From: Raphanus sativus
Lineage: Eukaryota; Streptophyta; Magnoliopsida; Brassicales; Brassicaceae
Assembly (NCBI RefSeq): GCF_000801105.2
Contig: NC_079514.1
Coordinates: forward strand, 23,042,293-23,106,292
Direction of reading: 5' to 3'
Length of the DNA: 64,000 nucleotides
Shown here piece after piece: positions 1-11,356 of the stretch; within the stretch, counting starts at the first letter, position 1; every line of letters begins with the position of its first letter. The position numbers were made by a program, and so were the translations under genes. Below the pieces are notes generated by a model. It made no database searches. It saw only the letters and a list, made by a program, of their open reading frames with translations, and was not told where the DNA came from.

Positions 1-76
1 CAAGAAAATCAAAGCAAATTTCGAAAGTAAAATAGTTATGTATTCTTATAAGGTATATCATTTATTTTACACAATA

Positions 77-79
<3 letters not shown>

Positions 80-109
<30 letters not shown>
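80..109. repeat. (AT)n microsatellite
   Basis: About 14 uninterrupted AT dinucleotides in AT-rich spacer. Nothing else is recognisable in 1-640. Confidence 0.9.
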
Positions 110-114
<5 letters not shown>

Positions 115-652
115 GTTATTAAATAAGGATTCCTATTTATATAATTTTGTAATCATTTGTTAAAACAGAAATTTTAAACCATGGATCACAAAAACTTCAA
201 AGTGAGATTACTAACAACTTTAGTTTTTTATAATCATTTTTAAAATTTGAATTATAACATATACCGAAAAATCTAAATTTTGTATTATATAGTTTATGTG
301 GTTTTTTAATTTATTTTATAAGTTATAATTTTAAGAAATGATAAGAGTATAGACTAATTTTTATCAAATCTTTACTATTTAAAATAATTAATATTCATAT
401 ATACTTAAGCCATATTAGGTAATTATATTATTTTTATATAAGGAAACAATGAAGAACATTAATAATTAATTTATAATTAGTTTAATAAAAAAATTATTAT
501 ATATTTAGATGGAACAACATATTTTTTAAAGATTCTTATAATGATTATGGTGATGACACGTGGCTATAAAAAAATGTTGCATATGATTCTCTTTTAATAT
601 ATAAAGGATGTGAATAATCCCACCTTTTAACCAGTTCATTATCTCTGATTAG

Positions 653-1763
653 GGTTTCTACAATCTTACTTCTCGGAGACCACAACATCTCTTGGACATT
701 TTGGAGCTAGGTTACAATGTTATGTACAATGATGTTGATATGGTCTGGCTACAAGATCCATTTAAGTATTTACAGGGAGGCCACGACGTTTACTTCATGG
801 ATGACATGACAGCAGTACGTAATTCCAGATTTTGCATGTTAGAGTATTTATTTATCTTTACTATTGGTTGATTTTGGTGCTCCAGATTAAGCCTTTGAAT
901 CACTCTCACGGTTTACCACCGAGTTGGAACGGAGTGACTTATGTATGTAGCTGCATGATTTTCTTGCGTTGCACTAGTGGTGCAAAGCTTCTATTGAAGA
1001 AATGGGTTGAAGAAATTCGAGCTCAGCCCTGGTCTAACACCGAAGCAAAGAAACCACATGACCAACCTGCTTTTAATCGAGCACTTCGCAAAACAACTCA
1101 TCAGGTATGGAATTGCTTCCTTTAAGATCTACATTTGCTTTTTATAAATTTGCAAAGATTCGTTTACCCAATTAATGATATTAAAGCTTTAAATCTCAAA
1201 AGAATGTGTTATGACTATTGGAAGTTAGAAGAAACAAAGTGTGGTAAGTGAACAAATTCACAATTCCATGAATTTAAAATAATATCACAATCTAGTTTGT
1301 TAAATCAAATCAAATTTTCTAAGTAAGATATATTGTTGATCTTAGATGTGATTCAGTTCAAGATTGCCGATGAAATCCATCATTCTGATGAAACACATTA
1401 GGATCAGTCATTAAAGTTAGACTATTTTTTGGTACTTCGAGATTCCTATTTTTATCAACTCATGAATGTTGACTCTGTTGGTTTCAATCTCAGAGTTAGT
1501 TTTTCAGTATTTGTCCACTTTCAGCTCTTTTGTGATTGTATATTCTCCAGGTAGATGTCTACTTGCTTCCACAATCAGCTTTCCCGTCAGGAGGATTGTA
1601 CTTTAAGAACAAGAAATGGGTAAATGAGACAAAGGGGAAACATGTAATAGTTCACAATAACTACATTGTCGGTTACAACCAGAAGTTGAAACGCTTCCAA
1701 GATTTTGGTCTATGGCTAGTGGATGATTTTTCTCATGAGTCACCACTGGGAAAATTAGAGTAA
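653..1763 (+). pseudogene. 3' exons of a GT77 glycosyltransferase, RGXT-like (partial gene)
   Basis: Three consecutive exons with good splice signals can be read: 653-814 (acceptor ATTAG, donor GTACGT), 886-1104 (acceptor CCAG, donor GTATGG) and 1551-1763 (acceptor CCAG, stop TAA). Joined in phase 0 they give a continuous protein with the nucleotide-sugar-binding motif DVDMVWLQDPF, then SCMIFLR, DQPAFN, FPSGGLYF and VHNNYIVGY. This resembles the C-terminal half of plant UDP-xylose:fucose xylosyltransferases (RGXT/MGP4 group, family GT77), Golgi type II enzymes acting on rhamnogalacturonan-II. The N-terminal membrane anchor and first part of the GT domain are not seen in the 650 bases upstream. 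The gene therefore either continues beyond the left edge across a long intron or is a truncated copy. The three exons contain no stop or frameshift. Confidence 0.75.
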
Positions 1764-2043
1764 AAAGCAATTGCACCAAATCTATCTTTTGGTTGTTATC
1801 CTGAGGCTAACATGCAATATCAATTTTTGTTACACAGGTTAGTCCACGAGCAGAATACTGAAGAGAAAAAACAGAAGAAGAGAGGGAGAAAACAAACAGA
1901 AAACGGGGGTCAAAACCAGAACATCCTCTAGAGGATGTTTTATATACAACAAATATATTGGATCTTAAAATACGAGTTATTCTTGGGTTCAAATAGAAAT
2001 TAACAAAATAATTACTTAGTTATATTATGTTTTTATAAAATAA

Positions 2044-2069
2044 CTAGATATTTGTCCGCGTAACAGCGC
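2044..2069 (-). mobile_element. Helitron-like 3' terminus (hairpin plus CTAG end)
   Basis: Read on the minus strand, a 6-bp stem TCCGCG/CGCGGA with a short loop is followed about 10 bases later by CTAG and then TT. Helitrons end in CTRR preceded by such a hairpin and insert between A and T. The matching 5' end was not located, so the length of the element is unknown. The LINE fragment to the right may lie inside it. Confidence 0.4.
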
Positions 2070-2248
2070 GGAAGGCTAATTCCTATCTATATATGTTGCA
2101 AAATAAAATAAAATGGTTTTTATTAGAAGGAAAAACAATTACATTTACATAAGTCAAGACTTAAGAGTTACATGTACTAAATTAATTAAAGTTAAGCGTT
2201 ATTTTGGAATTATTTAATTGATACTACTAAATAATATGGTGTTTTACT

Positions 2249-3692
2249 CAGTTCCCAGATTCACTAGTGGCAAGGATATTAAGAGGCAGATATTATCGAT
2301 TGAGTTCGCATTTGCGAATATGCTCAGTAGACTCCCCATCATATGTGTGGACACGTATCATCGCAGCTAGGAGACTACTGCTGTTGGGAATCAGGAACAA
2401 AGTTCACTCAGGGTATGAGATTAAAGTATGGCAGGATCCATGGATTCCATCAGTGCCAGCAAGACCGGCTCGAGCTAGTGTTCCAGTGGTACACCCGGGA
2501 TTGACAGTTAGTAGCCTTATAAACCATCAGACCAAAGAGTGGGATCTACAAATGCTTGAACAGTATGTCCATCATGAGGACATACCAAGTATACTGAGTA
2601 TGGCCATAAGCCCGACTCATCGACCATATACGTTTTGCTGGAACTATACCAAAAATGGGCAATATACAGTAAAATCTGGATACTGGGTAGCTACAAACGT
2701 TATGAAGGAACTAAACTCCAAGCCTTGCTTGGAAGGTGAGTGCTCCACAAAAGATTCGCCATCTCTTATGGCAACGAATCACAGAACAGGTAGCAGTAAC
2801 AAGGAATCTAGTACGAAGAAATATGAGATGTGATAACTACTGTCCAGGATGTGGTGAGCCAGAAGAGACTGCTATTCTTGCAATATTTGAATGCCCACCA
2901 GCTCTTCAAACATGGGCGTTATCATCAACACCATCCAGCCCACAAATTTTTCCTTCAACGAGTATATACAGTAGTATGGATTATTTGTTTTGGAAGAAAA
3001 ATAGCATATTGGAGCCAGAAAATGACAAGGATCCATATCCATGGATTATCTGGTACATATGGAAAGCACGTAATGATAAGTTATTTAGGGGAATAGACAG
3101 GGAGCCAGGAGAGCTAGTTAGGCACGCAGAGAGTGAATGCCAAGCTTGGCATAATGCTAGAGAGAATATGAATGTGCCTCAAGTTATTCAGGAGCCTCAA
3201 GTCTTAAGCTAAGGTGATATATGCATGATAGATGGTTCATGGACCTCTACGGATCAGTTTAGTGGACTTGGATGGGTATGGAAAGATGGCAGGGGGATGA
3301 TCCAGCTAATGGGGACTAGGAACTTGAGGAGAAGGGAGTCAGCTCTGCACTCAGAACTCGAAGTTTTGAAATGGGCGATGGAAACAATGCTACAACACTC
3401 GGATTGTCAGAGATTTGACACAGACTGCAAAGACCTGATTGCAATGCTGACGGAGCCACAAGCATGGCCAAGTTTCTCTACTGAATTGGAGATGATTCAA
3501 ACAATCAAGATGTGCTACTCAGACTTCAAAATCTGCTATGTACCGAGAAATGAAAATGTGATTGCTGATTCATTAGTTAGGACTGCTCGTACCTTTCATA
3601 GATCGATTTGCTACTTTGGTTGTTCTATTCCGGTCTGGTTACCCAGACCACCTCAAGTCTGAGTAATAGAATAGTCTTTTTATGCCAAAAAA
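2249..3692 (+). mobile_element. 5'-truncated L1-type LINE, 3' end only (zf-RVT plus RNase H)
   Basis: The reading starts abruptly at QFPDSLVARILRGRYY, a segment found downstream of the RT domain in plant L1 ORF2. It continues through VWQDPWIP and the zinc-binding reverse-transcriptase region (CDNYCPGCGEPEE), then a plant-type RNase H-like domain (IDGSWTSTDQFSGLGWVW, ending about 3660). Coding lies in successive frames: about 2249-2740, 2736-3212 and 3225-3662. At least one frameshift near 2735 and a stop at 3210 break it. A short A-rich tail follows (TATGCCAAAAAAAA, about 3682-3692), typical of plant LINE 3' ends. 5' truncation is the usual outcome of target-primed reverse transcription. No clear target duplication was found. 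The copy is inactive. Confidence 0.85.
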
Positions 3693-3699
3693 AACAACA

Positions 3700-4900
3700 A
3701 AAATACACAAAATTAAAGAAACAAAAGACTAAAGTCAAATATCTTTAAAATCTGATCAGTTATACAATTTACACATTTTATTTGCGTTGGTATATAATCT
3801 AATTGATTAAATTCAAAGATCTTTAAAATCTTATTAGTTATACAATTCAATACACGGGCAGCTTTTGATAATAAAAGTGAAACTAAAACAAATTAGAAAA
3901 AACATTAAACTGTATTGAAAATATTTATACTTACGTTTGATATCCATAACCAGTTTTTTTTCTTTTTTTTTTTGACATCAGATATCAAAACCAGTAGAAA
4001 GATGAATGCTCAATCAACAAAGAAAAAAACACATTTTAAGTTTCTTTTTTTGAATTTGCATTTTAAGATTATTTTCAATCTTCTTTATATTCCCCTACGA
4101 CCTCTACATCCAAAATTAACCTAGAACTTCAAAGATAAAACAATAAAATATGAATAAGATAGTCAATTTGTATATAATCTAAACTCATAAACAGATTTTT
4201 AAAATAGCTGAATATGTTATGTTATAAGAAAACATATCTGTAAAATAGCAAGACCATAACAAACAGATTTGTCAATGCTCAGTTTATAAATAGTAGATTC
4301 AGATATACTTACAGTTTTCGAAGTGCTGACAAAACTACAAGTTTCTTTTTTGTTAAGAATGAAGTTTTGAAACATTAAATACCATCTTCAACCTGAATCA
4401 TGCACAAAAATTAAGAAAATTAGAGAGTTTTAAAATTGAAGAGTAGAGAATAATGAACGTGAATAAAGGTGAGACATAACTTGTGTGGATTTTCTTGCTG
4501 CACTCAAAATTAAGTTAAACACACAAAAAGAAAGATGAAGAAGAAACGATGAAGAAGAGAGATGGAGATTAGTATTTAGTTGCTTGAAAGGTAATATAAA
4601 AGTTGAAACTGTTTGAAAATCCTTGAAAAAAAAGAGAAACTGTTTGAAAAAGGTGATAGAGAAATTTAAGGAAAAGAAACATGTTTAACTTTAGGATAAA
4701 GATTTATTTTCTTTGAAGAACAGTCTGGCAATGATTTGAGAAAAAGACATTTTGTTGGCATTATTTTCTTAACAAATCCATGTGTCATTTTTAATTGGTT
4801 AAGCGACTTGCGCTTTAGTATATAGCTTTAGTATATATGGGATAAATAAATAAAAATCATAGTTAAAAATAAAACGAGTGTTAAAAAATTAATTTTGACA
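3700..4900. other. AT-rich spacer, no gene recognised
   Basis: Short homopolymer runs and weak ORFs only. I see no exon structure or element ends here. Confidence 0.6.
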
Positions 4901-4904
4901 CCGT

Positions 4905-5190
4905 CAGTAAAACACTAAATCCTAAACTCTAAATGTAAAACTCTAAACTCTTGGATAAACACTAAACCCTTAAAAAAATCTTAAACCCTCGGATAAATCA
5001 TAAATCATAAACCATAAAATCTGAACCCTAAAACCTATACTCTAAATCTTTAATCCTATACCTTAAACCCTTGCATAAACCATAAACCCTAGGAATTAGG
5101 GTTTATCCAAGGGTTTAGAGTTTAGTTTTTAAGATTTAGGGTTTGGAGTTTAGGAATTATGGTATATGTTTAGTGTTTTGCTGAAGGTGT
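4905..5190. repeat. Foldback of degenerate telomere-like motifs
   Basis: The left half is rich in CTAAACCCT-type words and the right half in AGGGTTTAG-type words. The centre is near 5090-5105, around AAACCCTAGGAATTAGGGTTT read across the axis. The outer parts also mirror each other (AAAACACTAAA on the left, TTTAGTGTTTTG on the right). It is an imperfect inverted repeat of about 140 bases per arm. It could be a MITE-like foldback or an interstitial telomere-like block; no flanking target duplication was identified. Confidence 0.6.
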
Positions 5191-5398
5191 TAGAAATATT
5201 TTTTAAATAAAATTCTTTATTTTTGACAACTATTATTTTTCTTTACTTTTACCTTTTTTATTTTTAAAAAGTACTATAACTTGGTAATTAATTTTTTTCC
5301 TTTTCTAAAAAATACTAATATAGAATAACAAATTTATATTGATTGGTGAACCTATATGTTCATCCCAAAGGGTGAATCTACATGTTCATCAAAAGGGA

Positions 5399-5830
5399 CA
5401 CTACAAGAAAGCAGAAGATTAACGACGGCCGTTTTCCTCGTGAATTCGTCGTAAAAGACCGTTTACGAGGAATTAGCGAGGAAAACGGTTTCGTCGTTTA
5501 TCGTTCGTCGTAACACAGGTTTCCTCGTCATTTCCTCGTAAAGTAGCGAGTCTTTATTTTCCTCGTAAAGAATTCGTCGTAAGTACCATGTAGGTGTTCC
5601 ACGTAAGTCACTCGCTGCTTTTCCTCGTTAAGAACATGCAAAACTTTCCTCGTAAATATCACGTAAAGCCCTTGAAAACAATTTCTCGTAAATACCACGT
5701 AAATACGTTGAAAACATTTCCTCGTAAATACCACGTAAACAACACGAAAAGTTTTCCTTGCAATATACTCGTAAATGAAACCTCGTCATTTCCTCTTAAA
5801 ATTTCCACGTAAAGAACTCGTAGCTTAGCT
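5399..5830. repeat. Left CACTA terminal and subterminal repeat region
   Basis: Starts with the terminal inverted repeat. It is then packed with short direct and inverted copies of CCTCGTAAA and ACGTAAA words. Such subterminal arrays are the binding sites of the TNPA-like protein in En/Spm elements. Small ORFs across this block are by-products of the repeat. Confidence 0.8.
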
Positions 5831-5994
5831 TCAAATTTACTTCGTTTTGTATTTTACATAATTTTTAAATTTAATTAAAAAAATATTTAAATATTTATTT
5901 TATGAATCAAAATTAAATTTTAAATAAAAATCAAATGCAAAAATATTTTATATACAAATAAGTTTTGGATTTATAATACAACAACCGAAAAAAA

Positions 5995-6652
5995 CTAAGG
6001 GTCGTTCATCGCCTGGTAGAATTCCTCGCTCCTCCTAGTAACATCAGCCTCGTCATGTGTGCCGGATGACTCGCCTGGAACGAGATTTTGTCGTTTCATG
6101 TTCCTCAACATGGACTCCCATTCTGGAATTGTGGCCGCTATAACATCCATGAAGGCCTCGAGTCCACTCACACGAGCTGCAAAAGCATTTTTTTGTCACG
6201 GCCAACTCAGTACGCAGCTCAGTGACTTCTTCAGCCCGTCTCTCACTATAAGACAATGTCGCTCTCGGAACATCGTTGACGGAACCAATCCCCATCGTAC
6301 GTCCCTTTTTCTTAGGGACAACTTTAAAAACAAAAATATATATTGTTAGTTAAATTTAAAAGTTAAATTTACTAAATAATAAAAAATTAAAATTTAAAAG
6401 ATTTACCTCCTCGTAAATCCTATCCACATCAGCTGTGGATAAAGTAACGGGTAATCCGTCGGTGGACTGCTGGGTCAGCTTAGTCTGGTGCTCGTCAATC
6501 CGAGCAACTACGTCGTTGTAGATTTGCTCGGACTTGCCATCTAGAAATTGGCCTGCCTTGTTTTTGTGGGTCCGCTCGTAAAGTTCCGTAAGAGTCGGGA
6601 GACGTCCCAACTCTTTGGCCTATAAACATTTAAGAAAGTTGTTAGAATATAT

Positions 6653-6683
<31 letters not shown>

Positions 6684-7807
6684 TAAAAAAATAATTAAAA
6701 TAATTAAATATTTAATTACCATTTCCAAACGGACACCGGCGTGGGGTTTTTGGTCCGGAGAGTGTTGCATCGGCCCGTGGCCTGCTCATCTACCATGTTA
6801 CGGGAGTTAGAGCAAGCCGCTGCGACTCTCATGGAGTCATGATCCTTCCAGTAACGGATGAGGCCATCCCAAACATCCGTGGTAAGCTCAGCGGGTTTGC
6901 CACGCACATACCCCTTCACGATCCAGTCACCCTTCCAGTTGGAGATCGTGTCCAACAAGCGAACTTTTGCCTTCGCGTAAAACGCCTTCCTCACCCTCTC
7001 ACTGACCCCCAGAGACCAATGATACTTTTGCTGCAGGAAAAAAAATAAATTAATAATCTGTTATTAAAAAAATATATGTAAAAATAATTAATTAATAGTA
7101 ATAACTTACAGCGTAAATCTTGAACCATGTCTTTCTGATATAGATCGGCGTCTTTTTCCAGTTTGGATGCGGCATGGAGAAGTAACATTTAATCGTCTCG
7201 GTTACGTCCGTTGCAAGGCAGTTGTCAACCCCAAACCTGAAAAAAAAAATTTAAAGTTTAAATTATTTATTAAAGTTATAAAATAATTTTTTAAAAATAT
7301 AACATACCACATAGTTTCGTCGGGTATGTCGGGGTTTATGATTGGTAAACCACATCTGCCTGGCATACCGAGAATATCCTCAACAGTGTACTGCGAGGAG
7401 AGGATCACTAGGCGGCACCATCAGATCGGAATAAACATCGGCGGGGAACAGTCTCGGGACTGTACTGAGTCTCGGGAAAGTACTGAGTCTCGGGAACAGT
7501 CTCCTGACCCGAAGAACCGGCATCTGAAGAAGAACCGGGAGCTGAAGAAGAAGCTGGCGGGTCTAACTAACTACCAGGCTCACCGAACATCTTTCTGTAA
7601 TGAGGAGTAATCCTGTTCTTGCGAACCTGCAAAAAAATAATTTTCAAAATTAAAATCAACAATAATTAAAAATCTATAATTAAATTCCTATATTAACCAT
7701 CTAATCAATACTAACGAACATAAAATCCGTAAACCTATCTAAATACCCTAAACTAACCACCTAATCTATCTTAAACTAATTAGGGAGGAATTAGAGAGAC
7801 TTACCAT
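5995..7807 (-). pseudogene. Transposase_24-type second gene of the CACTA element (broken)
   Basis: Six exons can be read on the minus strand with canonical borders. They are an ATG-only first exon (7807-7805, donor GTAAGT), then 7626-7308, 7236-7110, 7030-6720, 6619-6407 and 6321-5995 (TAG). The protein reads VRKNRITPHYRKMF, then YTVEDILGMPGR, then WKKTPIYIRKTWF, then the signature ELYERTHKNKAGQFLDG and the C-terminal EEFYQAMNDP. This matches plant 'putative transposase, Ptta/En/Spm' proteins, thought to bind the subterminal repeats. A TAG in exon 2 (after FGEPGS), a frameshift later in exon 2 and another in the last exon make it non-functional. It lies downstream of TNP2 on the same strand, the usual order for the family. 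Confidence 0.8.
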
Positions 7808-7889
7808 TGCTACGAAGTGGAGAGGAATTGGAGAGGAAATGGAGAGGAAGTTGGGACGAAATGAGAGTGTGCGCTTGCGCATATATATA

Positions 7890-8960
7890 AGAATTCGGAA
7901 TCCTCACAATTTCCTCGTAAACTTACGAGGAATTACAGAGGCCCGTGTTTATATTCCTCGTAAAGTCCACGTTAACTTACGAGAAAATAGCGAGGCCCGT
8001 TTTTAGTTTTACGAGGAAATAGCAAGGCCCGGTTTTTCTATCTACGTGGTCTTTACGACGTTTTGTGATTACGTGGAATTAACGAGACCCTCGTTATTTA
8101 TTTTTCATTTTCGTCGTTATTTCCTAGTAAATTTACGAGGTTTTAATGAGTTATTTGTCTAAACCCTAAACCCCATCTCCCTTATCTTCTACTTCATATA
8201 TTCCAAACCCATCTTCCTTTTATAATCTCTTCTTTCCATTCCAAACCTCAAAATTTAAAACCACAATTCCTTATCTTCTAATATCAATCTCTTCTTTTTA
8301 ATACAAACTTACACAAAATCAAATTATTAATTTAATTTTTTTATCTTGCAACAAAAATATCATCTTTTGAAGATTATATAAAATAACAAACCCCAAATGT
8401 GATTTGATGGAGATTATAAGTTAAGGAATTGTGGTTATAGATTTGGGGTTTAGAATAAAAAAATAGATTGAGGTTAAAGGGAAGATGGGTTTGGGGTTTG
8501 GAGTATATGAGGTTGAAGATAAGGAAGATGGGGTTTGGGATTTAGAATAAAAAAATAGATTGAGGTTAAAGGAAAGATGGGTTTGAGGTTTGGAGTATAT
8601 GAGGTAGAAGATAAGGAAGACGGAGTTCGGGGTTTGGGGTTTAGGATTTTAGGGGTTTAGACAAAGAACTCGTTTAAACCGCGTAAATCTACGAGGAAAT
8701 AACGAGGAAAATAAAAAAAGTAAGTTGGACTCCGCAATTCCACGTAAGCTAACGTGGTCTTTACGACGATTTCTGCTTACGTGGAATTAACGAGCCCCGA
8801 GTTATTTATTTTTAATATTCGTCGTTATTTCCTCGGTAATTTACAATGATTTATGGAGATATTTGTCTAAACCCCTAAAATCAGAAACCCCAAACCCCAT
8901 CTTTCTTATCTTCTACTTCATATATTCCAAATCCCAAAGCCATCTTCCCTTTAACCTCAA
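7890..8960. repeat. Internal palindromic block of CACTA subterminal words
   Basis: Between the two transposon genes, segments 8041-8220 and 8751-8950 are direct repeats (TACGTGGAATTAACGAG, then TAAACCCNAAA, then CTTATCTTCTACTTCAT). About 8160-8340 and 8400-8650 are inverted to each other about a centre near 8390. The words are the same TTTACGAGG family as at the element ends. It may be a remnant of another CACTA terminus or a shared promoter region. Confidence 0.65.
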
Positions 8961-9084
8961 TCTATTTTTTTCATTCTAAACCCCAAATTCTTATAATCTC
9001 GATACACTAAATAGTTTTTCATGATTAAATCCATCAAATCACATGCATTAAGTCTGAAAATCAATCATATTAAAAACAAATACA

Positions 9085-11356
9085 TCAATCGGATACATCT
9101 ACATTTTCGTCATCATTAGAAACATCATCATCTTCATTAAACTCGTATTCAACAGCTTCGTCTGTGCCATCATCGGTAAGATCTTCGTACTCATGATTAT
9201 GCGGATCAATGAGAAGAATGTCATCAATTTCTTGTTCAGGTTCCTCGACTTCATTTATCTGTTCTTCTTGCAATGGTAGTTCTTCTCCACTAATGATTCG
9301 TCCTCGAGGTGTAACTTTGATCACGGATAACCAAATTATTCCTGATTCTCTCATCTGAGGGTATGGAAGGTAGCTAACTTGATCTGCTTGTGAAGCTAAG
9401 ATTAAAGGCTCGAATTTGTTGTACCTGCAAAAATAAATAAAACGTAGAAGTTAGTTTATTCTGCTCATGTATGCCAAATAAAGAATTTGTTGTACCTTCG
9501 TCCACCACTGACATCAACTACACCGAATTTGTTAAACCGAACACCTCTGTTGACGATGGGGTCGAACCATTCACATTTTAAGAAGATGCATTTCAGCTTC
9601 AATATCTCTGGTAATTCCACTTCAATAATCTCCGTCAAGATCCCGTAGAAATCGGTTTCCCCTTTCACACATATTCCATAGTTACTGGTCGCCCGCTTTC
9701 TACCATACTCATATGTGTGAAAAGTATAGCCTCGTATGAAATACATCTGTGAAGTGGTGACCTTTACATGTGGAGATTGAATTACTTCGTGTAACCACTT
9801 AGGATAATCTGCATCGTCATCATAATTAACCTGCAAAAATAAAATGAATGTTGAAATACGGATCATGTATGAATAAGAGTTTGAGTTAATACCTGATTCT
9901 TCAACCACTTAATAAAGTGTTTATCTTTCCTTTTGTCAACGTCACTTGTGGATATACCTATGAATGTTTCTTCGACTTGAGAAACAAATAGTCTGTAAAA
10001 TCATATTTCATATTAATTAGTCTTTGGCAATTATATAATTAATACTTATATATATGTGTTAATTTAGAAGTGTCCATATATGTTACATTTCAAAATAACG
10101 CATCAATGGATCCTCACAATTGAGTAGAATATAGGTATGTGTACTGTGAGCGTCTTCTTCACTCGACCACCAAACCTTTTTTAATTTTCCATCCAGTCGC
10201 CAAATCTGGCTAAAGATGTCTGAAACACCAGCAACTGCATATGTTGACGCGACACCACCATCATTATATCTCCTTGTAGTTTTTTTCCGGGTACGTATTT
10301 TTGATGCAAAATAGTACGATGTGAAGTGAGAAGTTTCTTCCGTCAAACATCCAGCAATTATAGAACCTTCAACTTTTGCGAGGTTCTTTGCTTTTCCCTT
10401 CAAATATTTTATGGCTCGCTCATACTGATACATACGTCCGTAATGTACACGTCCACGAAGCAATGCCTCATATGGGAGGTGGACAGCTAGATGCTCCATG
10501 ACGTCAAAAAATCCAGGAGGAAATATATTCTCCAAGTTGCACAATAAGATGGGAATGTTCTCTTGAAGCTGTTCCACGACTTCTTCTTTAAGAGTGCGCG
10601 TGCTCAGATCCCTGAAAAATGCTCCAATGCCTTGTATATTCTAAAAACAATTATACACAATATTAGTCATATATTATTTCAAACTAAATCATTATAAAAT
10701 TACTGCTATAATATAGTACCTGCAAGTGCTTCATGTACGTTTGTTGGAAGTAGTTCCGCAAATGCAAAGGGAAGTAGTCGTTGCATAAAGACATGACAAT
10801 CATGACTCTTCATCCCAGAAAATTTTTGACCCTTTTCAACGCATTTAGAGAGATTTGAAAAATACCCATCGGGGAACTTCACTTCTGATGCTACCCAGTT
10901 GAACAACACCGACTTTTTGTGAAGAAAATTTGAATATCGGAACGGGAACTTGTCCATTGCTTTTTATATGTAACTCACTTCTTGAGCAAATATATGGCAA
11001 GTCTATAACCTCGATTTTATGTTGTCTTTTTTCTTCCCCGGGACATTCAATATTGTATTCATGATGTTCTCAAATAAATTCTTCTCTATATGCATCACAT
11101 CGAGGTTGTGGCGCAGAAGAAGATCCTTCCAATATGGCAACTCCCAAAATATACTCTTCTTGTTCCAGTTGTGATGAACACCGTAAGAATCATGCATATT
11201 ACTGGGGACATGCCAATTACCACCACAAGGAACTGTTTTCAAAGCTCCAATTTAGTAATCGAGTTGCTTTTCAGTTTGTTCTCCAATTAAATATGGAGGA
11301 GGAGTGTCTCTCACAACCCTTTTGTGCCTAAACAATGTCTTGTTTCTTCGGTACGG
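9085..11356 (-). pseudogene. TNP2 transposase, C-terminal part (copy 1)
   Basis: Read leftward from 11356 the frame runs YRRNKTLFRHKR, then WNKKSIFWELPYWKDLLLRH and NLDVMHIEKN (Transposase_21 core), then FSGMKSHDCHVFMQRLLP, then DUF4218 (10577-10083: HLAVHLPYEALLRGRVHYG, EGSIIAGCLTEE), then DUF4216 (9908-9465: VKVTTSQMYFIRGYTF, CEWFDP) and an acidic C-terminus ending at 9085. Introns are placed at about 10720-10640, 10080-10010, 9900-9832 and 9480-9425. A nonsense codon after QLDY (about 11250) and others near 11000 break the frame. The break at 11356 is an LTR insertion with TSD TACGG. The 5' half of the gene lies at 32009-33452. Confidence 0.85.

Noticed and set aside
832..1125. 97-codon ORF read as a separate small gene
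   Set aside because: It is the middle exon of the glycosyltransferase plus read-through of both flanking introns; splice sites at 886 and 1104 explain it.
5528..5812. ORFs with FTRK / RKYHV repeats
   Set aside because: They translate the CACTA subterminal repeat words; not genes.
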